Positions 1 to 11,800 of a stretch of 64,000 bases of DNA are shown here, piece after piece (position 1 is the first letter of the stretch; the number at the start of each line of letters is the position of its first letter). The stretch covers positions 250,501-314,500 of the forward strand of contig LR746278.1 of assembly GCA_902729315.2 (NCBI GenBank), written 5' to 3'. The notes under the pieces were generated by a model. That model had not been told where the DNA came from, searched no databases, and saw nothing but the letters and a program-made list of their open reading frames with translations. This DNA is from Spirodela intermedia. Lineage: Eukaryota > Streptophyta > Magnoliopsida > Alismatales > Araceae. Both the position numbers and the translations under genes were made by a program.

Positions 1-2782
1 CTTCGGATCACTTAAATTCTAAGTTGACTAAGAGCAATAAAAGACAAATTTGTGCCACACGAGTGATCCTAGCCACTTCAGTAACGTGGTACCTTACCAT
101 TCACCAGAAAATGAATGTAAGAAAGATAATGGAAAATTTTAGCAGAAAATTACGCATTAAGAAAACCTATCAGGAGCAATTTCATTATTGTCATGATGTT
201 ACGAAGAGGCAGTACATGCCTGATATGGAATGACGCTAAAGTCAATTCTCCGAGGAACAATTTTATGGTTAATTATACAGACAAACTTCTTTGAAATAGT
301 ATCATGTATACGGAGCAAGCACAAATTTAGCCACTGGAAGGAAACTCTGATCTTGTATTGACAACATCTCAGGAGGTGTATTCCGCATCCAAGAGTAGAC
401 TTGCTGAGGCCTATAAAATTTAAATTACTACCAAAACCATGCATAAAACGCAATGAGTAGCAGCTTGTCCACAATAGCTAGGTTACTGAATGTTGCCAGA
501 AAAACAGTTGTATATTGCCAATGCTGACTGCCACTGCATTTATTCACGTTTAATATCAACTAGCATTGTGAATAGTTTCAATCATCAACAGATCTTCAAC
601 AAATCGAAGCCGGTCATCAAGGATCCATGACCAAAAAAATTCGCCTATTCCTCATCATAAAAGTTAAAGCAGACTGCTTTCCTGTAAATAAAAGTCTTTT
701 CCAGTGAGTCCAAAAAGCCGATGACAAGTTGTTGTGATTAATTACGATAATATTGATGTCTTTTTTTGCCAAGGAATATGCACATCTATTGGTCCAAAAA
801 CGAGAATGCCGTTGAAATGCTCAACAAAGACATGACTATCTGTCGCTAGGTTCAACTATTTTAACAAAGATAATATACACCAATGAGCATAATCCCATTA
901 CATTCTTCAATAAAAACAAGGCTACCTAACACATTGAAAATTTTGCCAATCACGAAGTTGATATAATCATATAAAAAATCTCAAATTTCCCATTATTTTA
1001 GATATGATCATTCATTATACTTTGACCAAAGATGTTTTTAATGCACTGTAGTCACCCCGTAGGAATTTCTTTTATACATTTTTTATCCTTTTTTTTATGT
1101 GCTTCCAATTTAGTATTAAATGAGAGAGACATGAAATCATTCACAAACCTTATCGGAATCAGCTAAAGGCAGTTAATTCAGAACCCTAGAAATACCAAAT
1201 ATCGAGTATAACAGGCAATCTGGCCCAGCAATATATGCCAATTCTGATGAGAGAATTGTTTTTGGCTTCACAAGAAATAAAAAAATGGAAAAAATATAAT
1301 TATTTATCAGGTTCAAAAAGGAATCGTGAAAAGTTAGACAAAAGACAACAAATTCAGACTTCAAGCACTAGAAGATGAAAGCATCTAGAAGAGCACTGTG
1401 GGGAAAAAGCAAATTTGAGTTTTATCAGTAAAAATGTGATCTTATGGAATAAATTGTATTCCACCAGCTTTGAAGTAGGAGAACATCAACGCTAGGAAAC
1501 TAGAACACACATTTCATTGGTAGATATTGAAAGATAATAAAAAATGAATCATTGAGATGAAAAAGGTGTAAAGACGAATAAACTAATTCAATTATAAATG
1601 TCGTCAACCCCAGTGGGCCTCATCAATAATGTTATCAAATTATCATCATTCTTTGATAGCCATCACATTTAATGTGCCTGGGAGCGGAGCAGCATCCTCA
1701 TACTCTCTCCTCAATAAAGATTATCTCAATTATCCCAAAAAGAGGAAGCATGCTGGGTAACTAATTATCCAAACACAACAGCAGCATGGAAACAATCTTT
1801 ACCTATATCTAATCCTCGTCCAACAAAATTAGAATGCACCATTTTTTTTTTGGATCAATTCTTTTCTAAAACAAAACAATATCATCATTTCGACCAGGAA
1901 ATACCCAACCTGCATGGTGTCCAGCCTTTAGCCAATGTAGGCAAATGCCAGTCAGTAAATAAGCGAACGGGATTATTTAGCAAAAAGCAAAAACTAGAAT
2001 CTAACCAACACCTGAACTTCAATTCCGTCATCTGTTCTCAATTAGAAAACATGAATGATGCCACACATGATGCTTGGATTACATTCATCGCTCAGCATAT
2101 CACAAAGATGCCATCTACTATCACTACTAGCACCAGACGATGACAGAGACAGTGAAGGATTCAGTGAATATTGCTCCATGAAAGCACGACAGGATCCATA
2201 AGTTAAGCAGAAAAGGCTAATAGATGTGCACCATTCATCAGCCATTCATGAGGAATTAACACTATTCATGAGAAAGCATCACAAGATGTTCATTGTATCT
2301 CACTAATTAACGAACAAAAATCTGGGTTAACTAGTTCTTTTCTGGTCTAATTCCAAAATCATGAAAAATATCCCATCATTAGACATTTGGGATACCAATC
2401 AACATATATGGACACTCTTCATCAGCCAATCCTTAATTTGAACCTTCAGTCTTTTAGTATCCATAAGCCTTGAAATGCTTCCAAAATCCCCCAGTATTGA
2501 GTAATTTCCTTGCTCAGCACATTTCGGTCATAACCCTTGCATTCTTGTCTCTCAAGTAAGAGATTAAACCTCGAGAACATAATATGTTTACTTTAGTTTT
2601 TTCTACGGGCTCTGACTCACGGCGGGTGGATGCAGATTTTGTTCAAACAGGCACAGAGTCAGCAGGATCAACTCATTTTTTTCACCTTCTGAGTTCAAGC
2701 ATCAAGGACCTAGTCTGGATGGCATGAATAAAAATTCAAAGACCACTCAAACAGTGGAGCAACTTCTTTTCATCAGTGGTGG
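1..2782. repeat. Segmental duplicate of VPS35L intronic DNA, lacking exons 7 and 8
   Basis: This AT-rich block aligns by eye in the same orientation with 22305-27795, part of the VPS35L gene. The collinear pieces are 1 to about 1319 with 22305-23613, about 1321-1668 with 23846-24184, and about 1690-2782 with 26690-27795. Two stretches present in the other copy are absent here. One is about 233 bases containing VPS35L exon 8. The other is about 2.5 kb containing exon 7 and a copia relic. What remains is intron-derived, so this copy cannot encode the corresponding protein part. Its left end is cut by the window, so further duplicated exons may lie outside. The pieces are similar but carry many scattered substitutions and small indels, so the duplication is not very recent. 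Confidence 0.85.
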
Positions 2783-3010
2783 GGGGAGGGGAGCACTGCC
2801 CTTCGAGTCGAAATGTTCCAACTTTTTTGGGGCTTTGATCTGCCCACCACCTGGTGTTTGTGTTCGCCAACTGTACCAACGTTTGGAGGGCATTCGTGGT
2901 TTTGGGGTGGCCCGAAGATCGTCTTTCATCGAATTGAAGCTGTTGATGGTGCTTCATTTTCTCTCTCTCTCGGTTTTACAGGTGGTGACTCTCTAACCTT
3001 TTGTATACAG

Positions 3011-3231
3011 GAGAAGCGGGTGGAGGACGCCGCGGCTGTGTCCTTCAGGCAGGTGCTGGGATGCTTCTCGGAGAACTGCGCCGGCGCCTACGCCTAGGAC
3101 GTCTACCCACACATCTCCTTCATCTGCCCGCTCCACCTAGCCAACGAGCACGCCCTCACCATTCGCGGAAGCCCCTTCCTCGACGAGCTCGAGATATCCC
3201 TTCCTCCCCCGAAACCCTCCGCCGCCGCCGG
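3011..3231 (+). pseudogene. Unrecognised exon-like relic with one in-frame stop
   Basis: A GC-rich segment of 221 bases is bounded by an acceptor-like sequence (TTTTGTATACAG) and a donor-like GGTGAGC. One frame reads about 73 codons with a protein-like composition, including VSFRQVLGCFSENCAGAY and then VYPHISFICPLHLANEHAL. A TAG at 3095-3097 interrupts it. I do not recognise the family. It lies 65 bases beyond the stop codon of the GT61 gene, on the opposite strand, next to the VPS35L-derived duplicate. It could be a captured gene fragment or a decayed exon. The splice-like borders make pure chance less likely but do not prove it was ever a gene. Confidence 0.35.
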
Positions 3232-3295
3232 GTGAGCGAACTGGTTCTTAGTGACTAAGCTCCTATGATAAGAGCATCTTCTTCTTCTTCAAGTT

Positions 3296-5196
3296 TCAAG
3301 CCGGGCGAGGGAGCCGCCGCAGGGCCTCGAGGAGGGACTCCCTGAACCTGGTGAGGTTCAGGCGTACCTTCTGGCCGTCGGTGTAGACGGGGCCGCTGAC
3401 GTTGTACCCGAGGCGGTCGATGGCCCAGGGGTCGGCCAACACGGGGTGGTCCGGCGGGTAATCTTCGGAGAGGGTGCTCTCCTCCACCGCCACCTTGTAC
3501 TCCATGTACTGCAGCCCCATCGCCTCCGCCGGCCACTGGAAGTACGCCATGGCCGCCCACTGCAGCCCCCACGGCACCACCTGCAGCACCACCGCCCCCT
3601 CCCGCAGGAACACCATGTTCGTCATTCCCGCCCCGTGCACCCCCACCAGCACCGCCGCCCCTGCCACCACCCGGGAGAACGCCTCCAGCCGGTTCAAGGC
3701 TTCCGGGCCCGCCACCTCCACGCGGAACCCCACCTCCCTCGCAAGCTCCGCCACCGCGGCCTCGTTCAGCAGCGCCCGCGAATTCCTCCGCGAGAGGAGC
3801 ACCAGCAGCGGCCGCCGCTGGTCCTCGGCGGGCGGCGGATTGGGAGTAAGGGGGGAGAGGGACAGCGCCTCCCGGAGGAAGCGGCGGAAGTCGTGGATGG
3901 TGACGCCACCGGGTGGCGCGGTGGCGTTGCAGGCGAGGTTGCCGTGGTACTTGAGACCCACCACCGCCGCGGGAAAGCAGTGCACCGTGGGCTCGACGGG
4001 GGACGACGGCGAGGCCGCCGCCACGACGCCCGCCTGCTCGGGGCTGCCGGCGAGGTGGTCGAGGACTCGGCGGTACTTGGCCACCCAGTAGTACTGGTAG
4101 TCGCTGGCGACGAGTTGGACGTGTCGGAGCTGGCCGGCGGTGAGGAACAGGGGGATGAGCACCTCGCTCACGTCGTGGAAGAAGTTGCCGGCGTAGCCCC
4201 CGGTAGAGAAGACGACGGCGGGGGCCGTGTGAGTGACGTCGCAGGGCGGCGGCTGTGCCTCGCCGCCGATGATTTCGACCGGCGCCGTGCGCGACATCGC
4301 CGTCCTGTCGTTCTTCCTTGGGTAGGGTTGAACGGTTTGCCAGCCGCCGGCGAGCTTCTGGCCTCCGGCGAGGTAGACGGTGGGGGAGCGGGAGGACCCG
4401 GCGGCGATCCGAACGCCGCCGGTCGTGACGCAGAAGTTGGACCTGGCGTCGGAGACGCAGGCTACCCGATTCTCGCTCAGCTCCCTGCGCGCCGGTCCTG
4501 TCGGAAGATTTCAGGTCGCCATCAATACGTCATCATGCAGACACTCGGCGGGCCCGCTCTCATTTCTTCGCACATAGACCTTATGCCCCCTCCCCTTGTA
4601 ATCTCACTCCTTTCTACACATAGAGGACAGAAACAGGTGGCGCGCCTTCCTATCCAGGTGGGGATTTCCGGTTAGTGCTCTTTCGCTCGGTTTGGACTGG
4701 GACGTGCGAACCAGAGGCCCAACGGCGACCGCCTTTCCGGCGTCCCCCGCCGGAGGGACGGCCCGACCATCGGAGGAGAGGGGGCTAAGAGGAGAGTGTG
4801 AACCCACCCATTTAGGGTTCTGCATTAATCTGCATGTTTGTGCTCATCGTCGTGGTCTATTATGATGACTATGTGATCGTATCAATGACGGAGGAGAGGA
4901 CCTGGCAGCAGCTTCGCCATGACCATCTTCGCGTGCTCGAGGTCACTGTCCTTGGCCCAGAAGCTGAACGGCGCCCAGGGCGGCAGCTGGAGCTTCCCTT
5001 CGCGTCGGCAGAGGAAAACGGAGACGTTTCAATTTAGTTCATTCATTGTGGAAGAGCGAAGAGGACGAAGGAAGAGGGAGTTGGATGTTAACGTACAGGT
5101 GTGCGGCGGCGAGACGTTGAGGTGGAGCAGCGTGGTGTAGACCAGCGGCAGGAGTAGCATCCAGGCGGCCAGCCTCATCGAGCTCTTTGCCATCAT
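3296..5196 (-). CDS. GT61 family glycosyltransferase (DUF563), 3 exons, 465 aa
   Basis: Likely a Golgi type II glycosyltransferase of family GT61, whose plant members add xylose, arabinose or GlcNAc to xylans, mucilage or N-glycans. The exact substrate cannot be read from this sequence. Exons on the minus strand are 5097-5196, 4902-4997 and 3296-4497. They join in phase (phase 1 at both junctions) to 466 codons with the TGA at 3296-3298. Residues about 8-25 (RLAAWMLLLPLVYTTLLHL) form a single signal anchor. Exon 2 gives the stem sequence KLQLPPWAPFSFWAKDSD. Exon 3 carries ACVSDARSNFC and the large DUF563 domain, with GGYAGNFFHD, LLVLLSRRNSR and the hallmark VGVHGAGMTNMVFL. Start: two adjacent ATGs at 5196 and 5193; the first is used. 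A (GA)n tract lies about 190 bases upstream. The gene is divergent from the PPR gene across 2 kb. Confidence 0.9.
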
Positions 5197-5667
5197 TGCA
5201 GAAACCACCCGTACCTCTCCCATAACCTCCGGCACGCTATGCTTGGGAGCCCTACTTGCTCCAGGCGGAGGAGGAGAGGGTGTAGGGGAGAGAAGAACCC
5301 ACGGGTGGGTGGGTTCTACTGTTTGTGCTCTGCTGGGGAGTCCCAGTCGTCCTACCCTCCCCACCTTCAGCTTTTGAAGGCTCTGAGAGAGAGAGAGAGA
5401 GAGAGAGGGCACACCAATCATCTTGCAGCTCTGCCTTCACTCGCTCTCCTTATTCATAATCATCTTGTTCTTCGTCGGTGTGATGTTCCGGGGGGAGATG
5501 ACGAAGTGCGAGCAGACAAATCCGCGGCCACTTCTGTTTGGCGAGACGGCGACACCGCAACAGTTCCCCCACCCCGTCGAACGGTTCACCGATCCTCATC
5601 GAGCCTGTTCGTAAACACCCTGGCCACTCCTCCTGCATGCTACCATCTCACCTCCACCATCAGATCT

Positions 5668-5729
<62 letters not shown>

Positions 5730-7240
5730 GGTAGGTTGCCTTGAACCCATTTTAAAAAATCAACATGTGAATCAAACCCACCTCTCCATCTCCTTGTCTG
5801 TCTCTTTTGGCGATAAAAGAAGAAAGAGTTGCCATAAACTCCGCCGCAAAATCTACATCCAGTGTGGAGACAGAGCAGTTTACCAGAAGCGGTCGTCATC
5901 ACCGACGCTCCCCCAACGGCCCTCCGCGTGCTTTCCATATCCTTGTTGACGAGCGAACCCCCGCCCGTCGCTCTCTCCGCCGCAGACCCCTCCCCGTCCG
6001 CGGATGAAGAAGCTCCCCCGCCGAGAAAGCCACGCCTCACCTGCCGGAGCCTCGTACATTCCAAAATAAACGTGCCCTTCTCGGAGAGGAATCTGCGTAT
6101 CTTACCTCTCCCTCTCCGTATACTCTGAGATAGATAGAGAGAGAGAGAGAGAGAGGGGGGGCTGACTTTCCTTTAACGAGATGACAGGTGACCATGTAGA
6201 TCGACGGCCGCCGATCGTATGTGAGATGTCTCCAGCTATATAATCATGGAATGTAATAGCATGTCGAAAACTCGAGCAATCAATCTCCTATTCAATCGAT
6301 CATTTACTGTAATTATTTTTTACCCCCACGGGAATTATCTTATTTGCAGCGTGAAATCTTTGAAAAATCGTGCTCCACGAGGAGGACAGATCAGATATTT
6401 AGAAAATAATAAACCCTTTTGTCCCCTAAATTTCGTGTTTCACTATGAGCGCAATATTTCAGAGCACCTTCCGGGTAAACGACACACCGACGTGGGTCTT
6501 ATCACAAAAATCCTCGAGGTCCTTTGACCAAGAGGCCAGCAGGCCAAACCATTAAATAAAAGGTGATGGTGGGGAGGGCAAAGAAGACAACTCGGATTAT
6601 TTTACCGTGTTTTCAGAGAGGGGCGTCGAGCCAGGTGTCCGCCCGATGGGGCGGGGTGGTGGTTCGCGAGTCCACTTCAGGCCGATCTGCGCCCAACCGG
6701 CCGCTGGGTTCCAGCGAAATACATCCATCAATGTTCTACACGAGCCGCCAGATCACTCGAAAGCTCTGAGCGATAAAATGGAAATATTCTAATTCGGAGT
6801 GCAAAAGGCGGCATCTGTTCTTTATAAAAATAACACTCGCACCACACGCTGCGTGCCCATTAAAAAAAAAAATGCAACCTTTACCATATTGGGTCAACAT
6901 TTTTTCCATGAACGTGACAAATCTATTATTTATTCATTTTATTATTATTCTTATTATTAAAGGGGTAATTTGATATCGTAATCTGGAGAGCGGAGGGAGG
7001 GGTGGTCTGGTGCTGAGAAGTTTGCCCATAGTGGGCTTGTTGTGATGGGCTCGTGGGCTAACATGTTACACCTTGCAGCCCGTTTACCCCGAATAGAAAC
7101 CGCGGTGAGGTTTTTCCCCAGCGTTGAGCCTGCTACTCTCGTCGTCCGTGTGGGAGGAGAACATTGCCCAGAGGGGCGGCGGGGCCGTCTGGGCTTCTCA
7201 TGGCCTCGTGCTGTATTAGACTGAGGGGCAGGGGGGCTGG
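5197..7240. other. Intergenic region between GT61 and PPR genes
   Basis: No gene is recognised in these 2 kb. The region contains (GA)n tracts at about 5386-5408, 5671-5728 and 6130-6155, mixed GC-rich sequence to about 6150, then AT-rich DNA. It must hold the promoters of the GT61 gene (leftward) and the PPR gene (rightward). Serine/leucine- or Arg/Glu-rich open frames here are products of the GA repeats. Confidence 0.6.
5671..5728. repeat. (GA)n microsatellite, about 29 units
   Basis: A perfect GA dinucleotide run of about 58 bases lies in the GT61/PPR intergenic region. Confidence 0.97.
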
Positions 7241-8716
7241 ATGTCGACGTCACTCGAGGGTTGGGCGCGGCTCGTGTACAGGTACCGGACACGTCCGACG
7301 CAGCTTGACCAAGTACACGCGCTCCTCGTCACCACCGGCTTCTTCTTCCTTCCCTGGACCCTCTGTCATTCGTCGCCGTCGCCGGAGGAGGAAGACAGAG
7401 GGGGGTCTGTGTTCGTGTACAACATATTGATCGCAGGGTCGCTTCTCAGGGAGCGACGGCCCGACGGTGGCCCCACCGCCCTCCGCCTGTTCATCCAGAT
7501 GCTCGCCCAGCAGACCCGCCCCAACGGCTACACCTTCCCTCCCCTCGTCAAGTCGATCACCTCGTCACCAAGAGTTTCCACCGGCAGAGCCGTCCACGCC
7601 CAGCTCGTCCGCCGCGGCCTCGTTGCTGACAACTTTGTCAACAGCGGCATGGTGAAGTTCTACGCGCAGTCGGGCGAAGTCACCGCCGCCCGGAAGGTGT
7701 TCGACGAGAACCCCCGCCCCGACGTCGCCTCCTGCAACGCCATGCTGGACTCGCTCTGCAAGAACAGAGACGTCGGCTCCGCCAAGATGATCTTTGACGG
7801 CGTGCGCTTCCGGGACGTGGTCTCCTGGACGACGCTGATCAACGGGTTCCTGGTGAACGGACTCCCAGAGGAGGCAATCCGGTTGTTCAGGGATATGGCG
7901 ACGGGCCGCGGCGGAGTGGCGCCACCGCCGAGACCCAACGAGGCCACGCTGGTCTGCGCGCTCTCGGCGTGCGCCAGCTCTCTGCGGCTTCCCCTCCTGG
8001 CGGGGAAGCAGCTCCACGGCTACATCCTACGGCGCGGAGTCCGGCTGACCGCCTTCCTCGGCACGGCTCTCGTGGACATGTACGGGAAGCGCGGGAGGGC
8101 CCGCTGCGCCGCCAACGTGTTCGAGGCGATGGCGGAGAGGGAGGTCTGCACCTGGAACGCGATGATCTCGGCGCTGGCCTGCAACGGGGAGGAGGCCCGA
8201 GCGCTGGGGGTCTTCGGGGCAATGGCGGCGCACGGCGTGCGGCCCAACGGGGTCACCTTCGTCGCCGCGCTGACGGCCTGCGCCCGCGCGCGCCTGGTCG
8301 ACGCGGGCATGGCGCTGTTCGCGTCGATGCCGCGCGACCACGGGATCGCGCCGGCGATGGAGCACTGCGGCTGCGTGGTGGACCTTCTGGGGCGGGCGGC
8401 GCTGCTGGACGAGGCGGCGGAGTTCATAGAGGGGATGCCCTTCGCGGCGGACGCCTCCGTGTGGGGGGCGCTGCTGGGGGCCTGCCGCCTGCACGGGAAC
8501 ACCGCGCTGGCGGCGGTGGCGGGGGCGCGGCTACTCGCGCTGCAGCCGAGGCACGCCGGGAGGTACGCGGTCCTGTGGAACACCTACGCCGGCGTGGGGA
8601 TGTGGGGCTCCGCCGCCCGGCTGAAGGAGAGCATGGAGAGGGCCGGGGTGACGAAGACGGCCGGGTGTAGCTGGCTGGAAACCACCCCCGCAGCAGCAGC
8701 AGCAGCACAGAGTTAG
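7241..8716 (+). CDS. PLS-class pentatricopeptide repeat protein, E subclass, 491 aa
   Basis: Plant PPR proteins of this class bind organellar RNA in a sequence-specific way and mostly act in RNA editing or processing in mitochondria or chloroplasts. One intronless, GC-rich frame starts at ATG 7241 (MSTSLEGW) and ends at TAG 8714-8716. Typical PLS features are visible: LDQVHALLVTTGF near the start, a row of PPR motifs such as NGYTFPPLVK, NSGMVKFYAQSGEV, DVVSWTTLINGFLVNG and CTWNAMISALACNGE, then PNGVTFVAALTACA. The E motif follows (AGRYAVLWNTYAGVGMWGSA ... TKTAGCSWLE). There is no E+ or DYW domain, so any editing role would need a DYW partner. The tail after CSWLE ends in an Ala run encoded by a GCA/CAG microsatellite. 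It converges with VPS35L, with 129 bases between the stop codons. Confidence 0.93.
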   Translation: MSTSLEGWARLVYRYRTRPTQLDQVHALLVTTGFFFLPWTLCHSSPSPEEEDRGGSVFVYNILIAGSLLRERRPDGGPTALRLFIQMLAQQTRPNGYTFPPLVKSITSSPRVSTGRAVHAQLVRRGLVADNFVNSGMVKFYAQSGEVTAARKVFDENPRPDVASCNAMLDSLCKNRDVGSAKMIFDGVRFRDVVSWTTLINGFLVNGLPEEAIRLFRDMATGRGGVAPPPRPNEATLVCALSACASSLRLPLLAGKQLHGYILRRGVRLTAFLGTALVDMYGKRGRARCAANVFEAMAEREVCTWNAMISALACNGEEARALGVFGAMAAHGVRPNGVTFVAALTACARARLVDAGMALFASMPRDHGIAPAMEHCGCVVDLLGRAALLDEAAEFIEGMPFAADASVWGALLGACRLHGNTALAAVAGARLLALQPRHAGRYAVLWNTYAGVGMWGSAARLKESMERAGVTKTAGCSWLETTPAAAAAAQS

Positions 8717-8778
8717 GACATCATAAATCACAAAAATATCACTTACTGATTGAATTTCGCTCGTGTGAGATGTTGACT

Positions 8779-8802
8779 TGAAGAAAGAAAGAAAGAAAGA
8801 AA
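8779..8802. repeat. (GAAA)n short tandem repeat between convergent genes
   Basis: A run of about five GAAA units lies in the 129-base gap between the PPR stop and the VPS35L stop, in the presumed 3' UTRs of both genes. Confidence 0.85.
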
Positions 8803-8845
8803 CACCGAGATTGGTGCTGGTTCTCTCTCACAGCTTCTTGCCCGT

Positions 8846-11800
8846 TCATGGGCGCGGCGGGGTCAACCCAGGAAGGCGGCAGTTGAGGAAAGTTATTGTA
8901 GACTGTAGGTACTTATCCTGGGGGTGAAGACATGATCGAGCCACCTTCATCATCCGGGAGCACATCGACAAAAGCCCCTCGCTGGCCTGCACGATAAGCT
9001 GGCTGCATGATCTGTACATGAAGATATTGATTCTACCGATACAGAAAAATAGGATCTTGGGACCTACTTCGAAGGATATTACCAGGCAATTGCACGCATC
9101 AAGGGCCAGTTTTCCGAGCATGCCCTTGAAGAGGGGAGAAAATTCGTCAGAAAAGCATGGGACGGAGACCATGACAGCGGTGAAGAGACAGGCAGAGAGG
9201 AATTTACTGCGTTGGGCTCTCTCTCAATCCTCTCCACCAGGTCTCGCGCCGCAAGATCAGAGGTCGATGCCAGATCTCGCTTGTATGACGCATCCTCAAA
9301 GAAAAGTAAGTCATTTCCCACAACCTACACATATTAGATACGCAGCAAAAAAGGTGCAGTGCATGAGAAAGAAAATCATGCGCTGCTCACACAAAGCATT
9401 AGTTACTTGTAAGGGATATGTCATCGAATATCCTAATGCATTAATCAAATGAAACGAGCTAGCTTGCAACTCATCTCAGGTTGACCATCTCAAGACTTGA
9501 GCCGCAAAATCACATCAGGAAAGAGAGAACTTAGCCTGAACTAGCCAATCCCTCTCTGGGCCAGTATTAAGACTTGCATAGGGTCGAGCTTGGAAAGCTT
9601 GGAGCTCATCTTACCTTCCATGCGATCATCCCTCGATCGACCCATGAGGTCCCCTACCCCCTTTTCCCCTCCCTCCCTCTCTCGAAGGGCTGAGCTCGTG
9701 TATCAGACATCTTCGGGGACGGGCCCAGTGCATGAGAGATGCATGTGAATCTTACCTCTCTATTACTTGATTGGTATGGAAGCTCCTTTTGAGAAAGGGT
9801 TGCCAACAGATGGATGATTGCGCACAGCATCTTTACTCTCACTACCAGCGTCACCCTAATACGGGAGGTTTATGGGTCAGAAACCAGCAACATAATGAGC
9901 GTAAACCACTTGATTTGGAAGCGCTTACCATGACTGAGAATCAACCAGGGAAAACAAGGTCCGGGCTATTCGAGAAGCTCTTTCTCCATGAGTGCCTTCA
10001 ATAAAGAAGGAAAGATCTAAGACGAGATAGAGGCAGTCCCATGTAAAACATCCACAAGGGTATGACCGAAATGGCGATTATTTAGGTCGAAACTAAATTA
10101 TCAAATCCAAATCAGTCAGCCAAGGAAAAGGCCGATTCACTTTCCGTCCACAATATAAAGCATGAAATGAAACGAGAATTTAAATAATAAAAAAACAGAT
10201 TAATATTAAGGTGGTGCTTCATGTTGAACATAAACACGGTAGTAATCTTCTACATTTATCACTACTTTGCAATTAGCATCCATCAAATGTCAAAGAGGAT
10301 GTATTAGACTAACATGGAACCATAACTAAGGTGCTGCATAATTTGAGTAATGAAGACAGTATCCGGTCTGCATCAACATGTGCATTGGCGCCTGAAATTA
10401 GAAAAAAAAGGTGACTTTAACCAGTTGGAAACTCCAATAAGATAAAGAGAAAAAATTAAAAAGAGCAATAAAAAATATTCCACGGGCATAAATCATCAGA
10501 TTAAAAGCTTGTCAGACCTATTCTCATCTTCAGGATACTTTTTTTTTCTATAAAAATGACATAAAACATGCTAGAAAACCTACATTTTAATAATACTAAT
10601 CAAAAGTATCAGTAGTCTGGTGTATAATCTCACACATGTAATAACTAAAACACCTCATTAATCATATATTAAAACTAAATAAAACAACCTATATTCAAGT
10701 TGGTGCTTTCCAAACAGCTGATTGCTGCGCCAACAAGTCCATCAACGTGAGAAATCAAACCAGCTGACAAGGCAACCTATAATAACAGGAAAAACAATTG
10801 TCAGATCAATTTTTAATTGTATAGCAAGTGCACATGTGAGAACTAGGAAGACATACCTCAGCAGTTTCGAGATATAGATTCAGACAGCACGATGCATCTA
10901 AAATAGAAGGTATTGTAACTTCACTAAATGCAATACAAGCTCTAATGAAACCTAGAAACTTATCCACATTTTTAATTCCTCTGGTTGCCAAAGCATTGCT
11001 TGAGTGAATGAAGTACACCTGAAAAATAAAAATATTTTACGAAAATTCGAATTCACTTGAGCTTCAACAAAGCTTTTGACGCTGAATTAGTAAACTTAAT
11101 TTTCACACTGTGAAAACCTTTAACTCGTTGATGTTTCTGAAGGCAACACGACACTCAACCAAAAATTGCAATTGGCCCTCCATTTCATCACCAAAGTCAA
11201 CCTACAATAAACAGGCCTTCAAATTCCATGCTCACGCAAAAAATGAATGAATGTGACTGAAAGTTACCGTCTGAACAAAACGACATATGAGCCCAGCTAT
11301 TGTATGATTTCCATTCTTTGAACTTGAAAAGTTGATACCATCATGAAGGGCCCTAGAGGCTTCAAAAAGAAATTGTATGGTTCTGGGATCATGAATAAAA
11401 ACATCCCTGTTCAATAAATGAGCAAGAAGGCCCCATTAAAAAGTCATTTTGTTAGCCATCATTGTCATTCTAAGATATTGTTAATACGACACTAACATCC
11501 TGTCAGTAGAAATGACAGACAATATCCTGATGCCATTATTCGTAATTAAGACGATGAGCACAGCCTGCTAGGTTGCAGTGTTACCATATTCTCCAACTTA
11601 ACGGTCTATTTTTCCCTTTCAGAGAAACTTCGAACCTAAGCATAGAAAGTGGAGATTATACACCCCCCCCTCCCCATTTCACATATTTAATTCCGAGAAA
11701 CTTCGAAAATCGAATGAACATCAATCGGGAAGGATGACTTCATATTTTACTATGAATTAATTGCAAGTTTTTGCCGTTCCAACTAGCTTCCCTTTTTTAT

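Noticed and set aside
199-474. A 91-codon minus-strand frame also open in the other duplicate copy (22497-22772)
   Set aside because: It has no family resemblance, and the VPS35L model is complete and in phase without it. It is intron 8 sequence kept in both copies, so shared openness follows from common descent.
1850-2143. A 97-codon plus-strand frame shared with 26855-27148
   Set aside because: It starts at a non-ATG codon, is antisense in VPS35L intron 6 and its duplicate, and has low-information composition. It is not supported as a gene.
3446-4675. A 409-codon plus-strand frame over the GT61 gene
   Set aside because: It is a shadow frame of the GC-rich GT61 exon, Arg/His/Gly-rich, with no domain. 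The minus strand carries the real motifs.
5660-6064. Open frames with long Ser-Leu or Arg-Glu runs
   Set aside because: They are produced by translating GA/CT microsatellites. The same applies near 41504-42364 and 59663-60120.
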